Source of the DNA: Diphasiastrum complanatum
Taxonomy: Eukaryota; Streptophyta; Lycopodiopsida; Lycopodiales; Lycopodiaceae
NCBI GenBank assembly: GCA_029204225.1
Contig: CM055110.1
Coordinates: 35,747,239 to 35,811,238, forward strand
Reading direction: 5' to 3'
Length of the DNA: 64,000 bases
Positions within the stretch are counted from its first letter, which is position 1; the number at the start of each line of letters is the position of its first letter. Made by a program: the position numbers and the translations under genes. Positions 23,345 through 35,027 of this stretch are shown here, in pieces. The notes beneath the pieces were generated by a model. It was given only the letters and a program-made list of their open reading frames with translations. It was not told the origin of the DNA and ran no database searches.

Positions 23345-24236
23345 AACGACTTATTGAGCGCAGCAGAATGGAACCTGCTTTCCTAATGCATGACTACGCC
23401 TATCAATAATGAACAAAACATAATGACAAACGTCACGTTAAAATCTTATAGTAACTAACTTTGAAATCGTCAGTACTACACTGATTACGTAGCCAAACAA
23501 AGTATTGAATTATCAGACAAAAGCAATATGAGATTATCAGCTACAAAAACAATCACAGAGATGCATACATTCTGACATAATACTGAACGCAATAAAAGAT
23601 AGATTGATTGAACATAAACAGATGATGATGAGCACAAGACAATTGCGGATAGAAACCGTGTACTCGAAGCTATCTCTGAGCAACTGATATCTCTGTCTGA
23701 ATTGCACTTCCACTGATAAGCAGTAAGCGCTAATAGTAAAACTCTAAATGAACTCTAAAGAACTAAGCTAATGCTCGAGTGTTCAAGCTTAAAAGCTTGA
23801 GAGAGCTGCTACAATACTCTATGAATACTTTGAAAAGCATTAAAAACAATAGAAGTATGATCAACTATTTATACTAAGCAAATGCGGCAACGTCCAACTA
23901 ATTAGGTTGTAGATCATAATGGCCAGTGGGCCGTAGTGAGGTGACATCCATCCAGTTAGTACTTCCTGGAAATTTACTTGCTATAGGGTTAGGGCAAGTC
24001 TTTAGCTTTCAAACGAGTGGAACAATTAACTGTCATTCATCGACATGACTGAAGTGGTCGAAGTTTGTCAAAGCCTTCGAAGTCACCGAAGTTCGTTGAA
24101 GGCTTCGAAGTTTGTCGATGATGTCCGATATGTCGGATCTATCTGTGAGCGATTCCCCGTGTACTTTTGTAGATTGTGTGAAAACATGCATAGAACTACA
24201 ACGCTGGATAATGTAGTGGATGAAGATTAAAAATGA
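23345..24236 (-). repeat. Copia-type LTR, inverted copy
   Basis: In reverse complement it matches 25110-26250 over several blocks, for example TCAAGCTT...GAGCATT...AGCT, CGGTTTCTATCC and GTTCAGTAT. It contains TATAAATAG on the minus strand near 23870 and TCGAA-rich DNA at 24045-24120. Borders are approximate. Confidence 0.55.
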
Positions 24237-24366
24237 TTAGTCGCGATAATCAGGAGAATAATCCAACAAATTGCAAGCAGGGGGGGCACAACACATTGCT
24301 GCGGCCCTCTTTATGATGGCTAGCCACACATCATGTGGACAATGCATCTCTATCTCATTATTGAAC

Positions 24367-24460
<94 letters not shown>

Positions 24461-25046
24461 TCATTTTCAATATGAAAAAAAAAATTGCAGCCCTATATTA
24501 GGTAAAATAATATAGGGTCCAAAAGGGTTAAAAGTCACATGAATGACAATTATGAATTAAATAATGGTTTTTTGGACATAGATTGTAAGGATATAATGAC
24601 AAGTCCTTTTGTCGAGTTGTGGTAATGGTGAGATAAAAGTCATTGAAAAACACCCATTATCATACATAATGCATGTCATTTAAAATTTTTAAAGAGATGA
24701 AAGAAAATCATTTTCAAGATTGTATTAGTGATAACTACATATTTTTAAGATTCCATTCTGGAGTCAAGTGTATTTTCAAAATTCCATCTATGAGGGCTAA
24801 GTATTTTCAAGATTCCATCCACGAAAACTTTAGATTTGAGGGCTGAAAATTATAGCCCAATCAAATTTGTAAAAAATCATGAGGTCCAATTACTATGCCC
24901 TAGGTATTGGTGATCCCCATACCTTATATAAATTGTTGACATGTCCTTCCACGTCATTCCATGCGAATTACATAAGGTTTTATTGGAGGGGAGAGCAAGG
25001 GTCCATCACTTATCCCCGTATACTCCAAGAGGCCCAAGGTACTCTT
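24237..25046. other. spacer between inverted LTR copies
   Basis: Holds the compound microsatellite at 24371-24459 and otherwise AT-rich DNA with no coding signal. Confidence 0.4.
24371..24459. repeat. compound (CT)n(CA)n microsatellite
   Basis: About 19 CT units run straight into about 25 CA units with no interruption. Confidence 0.95.
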
Positions 25047-26265
25047 TGTTGGGTCATTCTCCTTCTTACTAATCGACTAATCGGTTTTAATCCTCATCCA
25101 TTGTTTATTTAGTTCTACGGATTTTCTTGTGTCTTTACACAGTCTGTAGATTTACAAGAGTTTTTACACAGTCTGTAGAAATACACGGAGTTTGACAACA
25201 GTGTCGTATTTTCTCGCTCTACAACCCTGACAATGTCGCCTGTCAGGAATCTCGTGTAAAAATGGAGTGTCACTTTTTCGCATTTTTTTCTTGTCAAAAA
25301 GTACGAGTAAATATGCATAGTCGCATTTTTCGCATTTCTCAAAGTGCCTCAAATGTTAAGGAAATGACTTTGGCAAAGTGTGAGGCTACCCCAATATTAA
25401 GGAGACGAGATTTTATGACATTGTCGCGTTTTTCGCAAAAAGCCGACATTGTCGCCTTTTTGCGACACTGTCGCCTTGGGCAGTTTTAGTTTATTTCTGC
25501 AGAGTGACAGCTTTAGTTGATTTATGCAGACAGACTGTTTACGGCCAATTTTCACCGCTTATCAGCAATCAATTTCTGAGAAGGAACTGGATGAATGCCA
25601 GCGGACACCAGCCAACTGGCAATCACATTTGACAACCTAATTACTTAGTATAAATCAGCTGTTCATACATTTCTTTTCAAGTTCGGAAGCAACGAATCAA
25701 CATTGTGAATTGTGAAGGAGTTGAGTGTTATTACACGACGCTTTTTGCGCTCTTATCAAGCAGATCATTCACAATCAAAAAGTATTGTTGTTAGCTCTCT
25801 ATGAAGCTTTCAAGCTTGAACTCTCTTGAGCATTCTAGCTCTGCCTTTTAGAGATTTATTTGAGAGTTGCTATTGCACTACTGCTTATCAATAGAGCTGC
25901 TTATTATCAGACTTATTCTCAGTTACTCAAAGACAACTTAGAGTGCGCGGTTTCTATCCACTATTGTTTTGCGCTCATTAGCATCTGATTTTGTTTTTCT
26001 AAATCAATATTATCTTCTTATTGTGTTCAGTATATGTTAGAATGCAACCATCTCTATATTGCTTTTGTAACTGATAGAAATTGTCTGAGAATTCAGTACT
26101 TTATGTTTGGCTACTTAATCACTTAGTATCTAGCGATTTCAAAGTTAGTTGCTAAAGATTGAATGTGATTTTAATCACTACTGCTTTGTTTAATTTTTGA
26201 TAGGCGGAGTCATGCATTGGAAGTAGGAAGTTTTTGCATTACATTATCTGTCCTATTTTCCGACA
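25047..26265 (+). repeat. Copia-type LTR, plus orientation
   Basis: Ends TCCGACA at 26265 and may start TGTTGGG at 25047. It contains TATAAATCAGCTG near 25650 and TCGC-rich repeats at 25420-25480. It is the inverted partner of 23345-24236. Confidence 0.5.
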
Positions 26266-26728
26266 CTCCCCTGGTGTCTTGAGTTACCCCACGGTGACAC
26301 CTTTTCAATGCCACCTAGGGGCAATTCTCACCCCTTGTGAAATGGGAGGAAGACCTCTTGGAGTGGCTCCACCAATCAAAATAAAGAATTTGGGCCTTTT
26401 TAAACCACCCTAAGATTTGAATAGGCACACATTATGAAAGGAGCTTGGGAGATGGTAGGGTAAGGAATCATAGGCGAGGCCTGCCAGAGAAGAGTCCTAG
26501 GCTCGGCACCTCAAGGCCTCGCCTATGACTTCTTATCGGGTAGAATGTACATTCGTTGTTATTTAAAAAAAAAAATCTTGACAACCATTATGAAACAAAA
26601 TCATTATATGAAAAACACACTCTATTTGTGAAAAACAAAGCTTACTTTTTGGTTTCTACACATTTTCTTTTTAAGGAGTTTGAAAAAGTCGCATGTGCTC
26701 AAGTTTTGCCATACACCTTACAAATTTG

Positions 26729-26806
26729 AAGGGGAGAAAAGGTAGCCCTCCAATGCCCTTCCGATGGCGGAAGGGTCAAGGAGGTAGTACCTTCCCCCTC
26801 TTTAAA
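26729..26806. repeat. imperfect hairpin
   Basis: CCCTTCC (26756-26762) pairs with GGAAGGG (26769-26775). Outer arms CCTCC/GGAGG and GGGGAGAAAAGGTA/TACCTTCCCCC extend the stem. It could be the centre of a small transposable element. Confidence 0.45.
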
Positions 26807-27929
26807 ACATTTTTTACCAGTTTTTTTACCGAATTTTGCATATTGTATACACTTTACAAATTTCAAACCCTAGTAGAATTGTTACATTATGAGCCATGGT
26901 CTCACATTGCAGTTATAATGCTTTTGCCTAGTAAACGACTTCTAAACTTAATAAACAATAAGTTGAGATATTGTGCAACAAGACTGTAAGCATATAATGT
27001 TTCATATGAATAATTATAAAAAAACATCTTCCTAAGACCATATTTGAATTTGCTATGTGTTTCGGGTTCAAAGTAGAACCGAATGAACTCAATCCATAAG
27101 TGTAGATAAATGTTGGAAATCAGTAGCCTGTTGTACTGAATGTAACTAGCTCCAATTTGCTGAAACGAACACTTGACTTAGCATCATGTCACAAAGCATT
27201 ACTCTCCATAATTATGACATAGCTCACTGGAAAAGCAACGTAAATGCGAGAAACGCAAGAGTAGTAGATTGTTGTATGGACAACTCTATTAATGAGATGA
27301 TTGTGTATCAAACCATGCATGAAACAAGTGCTACTCAAAGCTAGAAACCAACACATTTTGTGGATGAACAAAATCAGATGATTATCAATATGGAAACCAG
27401 TGCTTACCAATAGTGCCTCAAAATGATAAAAAAACAAACACAAAGAGAGGAGTACATCGTTGGTGGAGTGGCTCACAAAGCAGGAATTAGCATGAATATG
27501 AGCTATAAAAAGGCTTACCAAGATTGTGCTAAATTGCTATCCAAGAGGTAGAAGGTGGGCACTGAAGGTTGTAGTAGCTTCTCTAAATCTTGCTTAGTTG
27601 CAAGTAGGGTAGTGGGCCAGCTTTATGTCTAGTTTAAGTGACTAACATTTTGTTTTTCAACAGGTTGAAGGAGAAAGCTTGTTGAAGAAGCAAAACATTG
27701 CCTTGCGGAAGAAGTAATAGATCTTGTCCATTAGATCATAGTGAATCAATCTCCACCATTGAATGCATATTTTGCATAACAAGCAAGCAATCAAGAAATA
27801 CTAGAAGGGGTGCCTTTGTGAAAAATAGGCAAAAAACGTTCAACTGTGACACCTTATGTAATATGGTCTCAATATGCTAGTAAAGAGCCGTAACCTTGCA
27901 GTATGTAGTGGATTATTTAGGCACTATCC

Positions 27930-28033
<104 letters not shown>

Positions 28034-29651
28034 TGTTTATTTCTCTTTCTAACATGTGTCCATGCACAACCCACTGCCCATGGTTGTGGCACACTCTTAG
28101 TTTGTTGTATTTGTACATGTTTCACCTCCAACACTTCTCAACATGGTCACTCTTAATGCTGACCTTTTTAGATTTACCTTGACCAACATGAACACGAGGA
28201 ATGGCCAATAATGATCACATGAGAAGTGTTGACATGGAAAGTGAATATTCATGCCACATTGCTAAATCAAAGCTAGAATTGCACGATAGTCAAAATGTTT
28301 AGAACTTTACTTTCTTTGAGCATGTCCATGGCCTTATTGACTCCTTGTGGGACTTAGATGCATTTTGATGATTGTATTTTTCTAATAGCATTCAAGTTAA
28401 TATTCTAGTCACCCTTTGTCTTTAAAATAAAAACTATAGAGAGATAGAAACAAACTTGTGCGAGTATTTGATTTTTTTCAAACGCCCCACGGTTTGTGTA
28501 TTGATGTTCAAATGTAACTATAAAGGTGTGTGTGTGGGGGGGGGGTGTGGGTGTGGGGATTGAATTTTATCAAGCTTACCATCAAATTTGAATTTTTGCT
28601 CGATGATTTCCATTGCACATGTACTAATAAGTGGAACTAAATTTCATTGAGCTCACAAGTTTTGATTTTTACATGCTAATTTTTTTGCTCATGTATCAAT
28701 AATTGAAATTGAATTTTATTGAATCCGTTGGTTCAAATTTTAAACTTTTGCATGTTGATTTTTGTATCAATAACTGACAAATATTCTGGGTATCAATTTA
28801 AATTAGATTGATAGCATGAACTATAAATAAGTGCTAGTTTTATCACCTTAAATACTTTAAGCTATTGAGTGTCGGCGTTTCGAATTATTATTCATGGATT
28901 AATAACCGATTAGGTAATAGAAATAAGAGAACCCTCGGATACCAAAATTTGAACATATAACAAAAAGTTAAAAGTAAACACCAAGAAATGTCGGGTTTTA
29001 AAGAAATCAAATACCCCACCAACATTGATATACACCCTTCCAAACATGTTTTATGACAAATTCATACAGATTTTCACAAACTATAGCTTTCAAGATAGAG
29101 TTTGAAAGACAGAGACCCCACCCCTGAAGGACATTAGATTCCAAGCATGGTTAGGGGGTAACTCACAATATCCACATATAACTTACAAGGCTTGCAATGA
29201 CTTAGAGACTCACCTTTCCAATTGAATGGTTTTTTAACTTTTAAGGTCCGAATGATTGTAAGTTTCGTGACTACCTTTAGAACAGATTTTAGCCTTTGAA
29301 AAATTTAAAGATGTAGACACTCTTATAAAATTTGACTTTATCACTAAATTGAAGGGTTGTCTATAAAGTTAATTGTTTACGATATGCAAATGGGAGTTTT
29401 ACATGCATTGGAACTTGCAAATGCCAAGCTTGCACTTGGTGGCCCTTAACACGACCTTGGCTCTCATTCCTCTAGAAACACAACCTTTGGCTCTCATTCA
29501 TGTAAAATCTAGAGACGTAGTGTTAGAGGCCAAGTGGAGGCATCCAAATCATAGGTATCACAATGCAAAACACTTTCCTTATGGTCTCACTCAAAGGGGT
29601 TGAGAGATGAAAGTTTAAGCTTGCAACAACCACGAGCTCGGGTTAGCATTC

Positions 29652-29797
29652 AGCTCCAATGAGATTGCAACTTACTCCATTCACACTCAAGCACACATGA
29701 AGGCACTTCAAGTGGCACCTAATTGAGCTCCAATGAGATTTGCAACTTACTCCATCCACACTCAAACACACATGAAGGCAATTCAAGTGGCCTTAGG
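29652..29797. repeat. 74-bp tandem duplication
   Basis: Two adjacent copies starting AGCTCCAATGAGATT, at 29652 and 29726, nearly identical. Confidence 0.8.
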
Positions 29798-30100
29798 TGA
29801 TGAGAGGAGAGCACTTGGGGTGAGTCCCTCTAGGCTCCTACCCTCCACTCATCCTCAATGTGAATTTCCATGGCCCACACAACATTATGGATTTGAATGT
29901 TGATCATTAAAATGGAAGGAAAATGCATTGATTGGCTCTCCCATAGACTCTAGTACACATTGAGGATTCACAAAGTCTTCTTTCATGGTTGAAACTTGAA
30001 ACTTGAATCAAACCCAATTCGCTGACTCTTTGCTTCCTCATCATCTCACATGATCGTGACCCTCCTTGTCATATTCATCACGTTTTTCTTCACTTTCCCG

Positions 30101-30363
30101 ATCGATCGCCCATTCCTTCTTCTGACTTATTGCATTATTTTATTAGAAATATTTGTAAGTGCTTGATTTCTTCAAGCAAGCCAGCTTTTGAGAGTAAGCA
30201 AGCAAGCAAGCTCCATAAGGAAGGACACCCATCTTCTTTGTTTCAGGAGAGGAGAGGAGGGGTTGATCAAGAGAAGAGAAGGAAGAGGAGGAGAATTGGG
30301 AGCTGAATGTGGTGGGATCTGCTGGTACCCAACTGAAGATCAGTCAGTTTAACGGATTGGATC
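30101..30363 (+). promoter_or_regulatory. 5' leader of phosphomevalonate kinase with an upstream reading frame
   Basis: Purine-rich DNA with GAGAGGAGAGGAGG-type runs at 30246-30300, typical of plant 5' leaders, precedes the start codon at 30364. An upstream ATG at 30307 opens a nine-codon frame (Met-Trp-Trp-Asp-Leu-Leu-Val-Pro-Asn) ending TGA at 30334-30336, 27 bases before the main ATG. Transcription start and TATA are not placed with confidence. Confidence 0.45.
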
Positions 30364-30371
30364 ATGGCTGT
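30364..30371 (+). CDS. PMK: PMK coding exon 1 (8 coding bases)
   Basis: ATGGCTGT followed by the strong donor GTAAGT. It leaves phase 2; joining to 35159 restores GTG and gives MAVVVSAPGK, matching the MAVV/MEVV start of plant PMKs. The alternative, an in-frame ATG at 35139, would give a start unlike the family and would read through a good acceptor. Confidence 0.75.
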
Positions 30372-33300
30372 GTAAGTGCTCTGTCTCCAGAAAGAGAGAG
30401 AGAGAGAGAGTTTTGCACCAAGTAGGTTATGGTTGGAGCTGAGATGCTAGTAGCTGATGCTATCTAGATTTGGGTATGCTTTTATCTAAAAGTGGCATTT
30501 AAAAGAAGCCATTAGATGTTAACTTTGAGCATTGTTACCAGTTATTTGATTATATGTTTCAAAATTCATTCCATTGGAAAACCAAACGATTTTAAACATT
30601 TCAATTTTTTTCGTTGAGTTCCGCATTCTTTTTAGGTGGAAGCCTCAATTTTTCAGAAAATTAAGCAATAAATCTTCTCAACTTGAATTGCGAATTGTTA
30701 AAAGTTTTCCGATTTTTTATTTGTTGAAACTATGACTTTTGCCAATCCACCCATAAGCTAAAGCTACTAACAACGTGACCCAGATAAAGATGCACAAATG
30801 CCAAGATTCCTCCATCCTGCTCCTTGAAGAAATGTTTTGAGTTTGCTGGTTACTATTCATACAGAGAACATCCAAGCAATGCACATATGTATACAATCCA
30901 CCTCCCATGTAGAATGACTATGTTCATAATCTGTACGAGGTATGATTTTTCAGAAAGAGAGAGGATATGTTTAGAATGCATCTATCTCATCAGCAAGAGG
31001 AGATGGAAGGCCTTATGAAGTAGAATGAAGAGCTACTAAAGATGAGTATTAAACTAGTACCACGTCAAGAGCACTTTGAGAAACGTTTTTTAGGTAAGCC
31101 GAAAATGATGAGGCATTATCTACAGCTCATATGGAAGTTGATAGCTTAAAATGTTCCAGAAAACGTATGGAAGAAGATCTGATAATTGTATCTTGAAAAC
31201 TAGCTCTTAAGAGGTTCAAATTGCATGAGTTTGATAGTAAGAATGCATTTGAAAAGAAGCTAAAGCATGGCTTGAGGTACTGGAGAAATTTTTTTGAAAA
31301 AAGGTCTAGCATGTCGATCACAAGTTTGTTGGTCATTGGAATGCTAAATGAAGTTGGAGTAATTTTATGGTTGCAAATGAGTGGGAAAAGGAAATTGTTA
31401 ATTGGCTTCTATTCAGAAACCATGTTGAGGATCAGTGTTGTTATGCATTCAATCACAGTTCTGCATCTTATCAAGTACAGAATAGGTAGGAAAAGATGAA
31501 TCATTAACAAAAATCAGAGCCAATACTTACATGAAACATTTAGTAGATTTAGAACAATGTTTTAAGAAAAATAAACGATCAAAGAAAGAAAATGTAAATT
31601 TTGAAACTAAGAGTGTCAAAAGGGAAAAGACAATGGATGTAGTTGAAGGCATTGAAAAATTGATCAAAAGGAAAAGCCTTATGTCGTCGTGGCAAGGAAT
31701 AGGGATATAGGAGATTTGAATGTCCTAGAAAATCCCACGATTCCACCATTGTTGTTAAAGAGATGGAGCATGCCAAATGGATGTAGAGTTTTGTAGCAGT
31801 AGTAGGTACAAATGTGATTAACAAGTTTTCATAATTTACATGAATGGTATGTTTTTTGGAGTTCTTTCAAAAGTTTTGATCGATTTAGAGAGTATGCATT
31901 GTTTTATTTCAAATAGATTCATGTAGAGGAATCATTGGGAAGGTCAAAGTTGCGAATTGGACTCTACTACTAACAATACGGAAACAAACCCTCTTTGATC
32001 CTTAGTACATCATGTAAATTCATAGAGGTGTTTTCCATCTATCACAAGGCTTCGCTCCTCCTTGTTCACTTGACGATGAATGCACTGTTGGATGTATTCC
32101 CTTACCTCTCATCATAGTCACGGCTAAAAACTAGTGCCTCTTAATTATTTACCTAGACCAAGGTGTTTAACGTAGGGACTTTCATGGTACGTGTGAATAA
32201 TCTTACAATGAATTTCATTCATGTTTGGCATGTGACTTTTCCTTTTCTTTTTAGTATATCTTTGTCCATAGCATATGCTAAGTAGGTGTGTGTCTAGAAG
32301 CATCAGAAAAGGAGGACTCATTTGTGTAACTATTAGACTTGCATGCTAAAGGCCATACAAATTGTGAATATTTTATAGAGCTTCTTTGATCTTCTTGTTA
32401 AGTCCATTACCTACTAGGATAAAGTTAATTGATACAATATACTACTGCATTCTCCTTTCTTTCTTGTTCATTTTTGGTATTCAGTTGCCAAGTTAAACTC
32501 TTGCATCAGCTCTAGCCTTCGAGCATGATGATCCAACTCCAATTGACTTAAAAGTACTATATTCGATGTAAATACATGGTTTTGCATCGTGCATATGATG
32601 CAACTTCACCTTGTGGCGTTTTAATTTAAACTGAGTTGAGGAGATTTTGGATTATTATTAGGAACTTCAGTTTTTTATTGGATAATAGGGGGATTCTGCG
32701 TGCCCCATGATACTTGGGTTGGACGCATTTAATGTTAAGAACAACTCTTGCTTTACGTGTAGTATACTTCCATTGAGCATGAGTGAGCTCCTTTCTCCCA
32801 AAGGAAACTGTTCGAGTCTTCTATCTTAAGATCACCCATACGAGTCATTTATCTCGAGAACAACCCTTTGTGCCTCAAAATTGTCTTGGCACTTGAAATC
32901 TTCATTGTATAATGATGTCACTACTCGTAGTTGGTCCACTAGAAAATAACCTTTGAGTAGTAATAGTAGATCTTATTGAAGTTGTGGATTTCAAGATATG
33001 GTTTTGACTAACATGTCTCAATAAGTCTTGTCCATCCAAAGATCATAGTTGCCTCAGTCTACAATCAACATAACACCATCTAGACTAATATATGACCGGG
33101 ATTATGCAATCATGCATAGCTCAATCTTCTTATCATCGACATACAAGAGAGGCTACCTACAGATGCTGTCCATGCTCCGATATCACTTTACTGCACAACC
33201 AATATGCTCTTAAGTTGGATCCAAGTCTTATCATGAGATCCAAGTTCAAGTACGATAAGAAGAACATACATCACACTTGTCTACATATTTAATGTCATGC

Positions 33301-34948
33301 CCATGATCTCGGATAGATTATCCCGTTAAAGGTCAGTAGGCCTACCTTGACCCGTATGTTATGAGGGATTTGGGGCCCTCAAGTGTATATGGTCACAATC
33401 AATGGTTGGAGGCCTAAACTCATAATGGTGGATTATTAGGGGTCTATCAGTGAGTCATAGAGGAACTGGATGATGTGGCCTAGTTAGGCTGCACAGGTGT
33501 TCAATGAGGTGTCACAGTCCACTACTAGTGGTGCATGGGCCTTTGGAGGGTATAAGATACCCATTGGGCTCTCACTAGTGTATGCTTGATTGTGTGATTG
33601 GTAGCTACATGCTGTTGGAGTGATTCCTCCTTCCCTTGTGATAGATTGATCCATAATTTGGGGGCTAGATCCGTAAGATCTAGATTTGGTTGGGTTGGTT
33701 TGTCCATCATCCGATTCCCTTATGTTGCTTTGTTGCGGCTTGCTTAGTTTTGAATCCTTGAGTGGAGGACTTCATGATTAGAATCAAAAGATACTCAACC
33801 ATAGTTAGCATTTTTGCATTACTATATAGCAGAACATAAATACTCAATCACTCACGCAAGAACAATGTTGATTAGAGGGATGAACACAACTTCCTCTCAC
33901 CTTGAAAATCAAGCAACATGCTTCATACTTACCACTGTACGCATGTTGAAAGAAAGATCGGTAGCTTAGTTGTATGTTATGTGCCTACTTGGCTAGCACG
34001 TTGTCAACACTTGGTAGCGTAGTATTTCCTGGGGGAGGCCTCGAACTTGAGGCGTTCATGTGGCTGAATGAAGCTCACTGTAAAATAATGCATTTGGTTA
34101 GGTTGGTGAAGCTTTCAAAAGCTTGGACACCAGGCACCATTTTGGCCACTTGGTTCCAAAGCAATCTCGCACCTCACCTTGCCCTCGTATATAAATGCCG
34201 AGGCATTTGCAACTTCTTTCCCAAATAGAGTTTGATTTTTAACTAGCAAAATAGATCTTGTTCAAACAAATAACCTTTACAAAGAAACTGTCAATTGTAA
34301 TTGTGTGTTTCTCTCTAACAATCAACCATGACATTGAAAGATGGTTTATATCGAATTGGAATCGAAAATAACTGGTTGATAACAAACAAAGAGATTTTAA
34401 CATCCCAATAACTTCATTGAGTTACAAAAAGAAAATTAAAGAAACCTTCAATGCTGTAAAACACGTAACTTAGGTTGCGTGTACTTCCCTATTGGACTCC
34501 AAGTAGAAATAATCGAGGGAAATTGACAACCAGCCAATTTTTCTTTGTCAACGTCAAATTTCTCAAGGACTTTGCCATTGGGCTCTTAAAGAAATTTAAA
34601 GTGTCATTCTTATTGATTTTGAAATGATCCACATATTTTGTCCCTCCTAGGTAGTTATATTGAAATACCAGTTCATTTGTGGACCATCCATTGACAATGA
34701 GCTAGTTGTTGAATGGTTCATTATTCAGTGCTCTAAATCTTTTAAATCCACCAAGCTATGTGTCTATCGCTTACCTTGATACCAACCTTTGTTTTAGAGA
34801 CTTGTCTTATGAGTGGCTTTTCCCTGTTTTGAAATTTGTTGGAGCAGTACACAAAAATCATTGTTTTCCACCATTAGGTGATAGTCGTGTACTCAATAAA
34901 TCCTGTACATGGATACTCAGGGCCTTACGACCTCTCCTCAGACATTGT

Positions 34949-35027
<79 letters not shown>

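Noticed and set aside
22934-23345. Overlapping frames on both strands in the GC-richer region
   Set aside because: No motif, overlap each other in several frames, contain a tandem repeat; more likely leader or promoter DNA.
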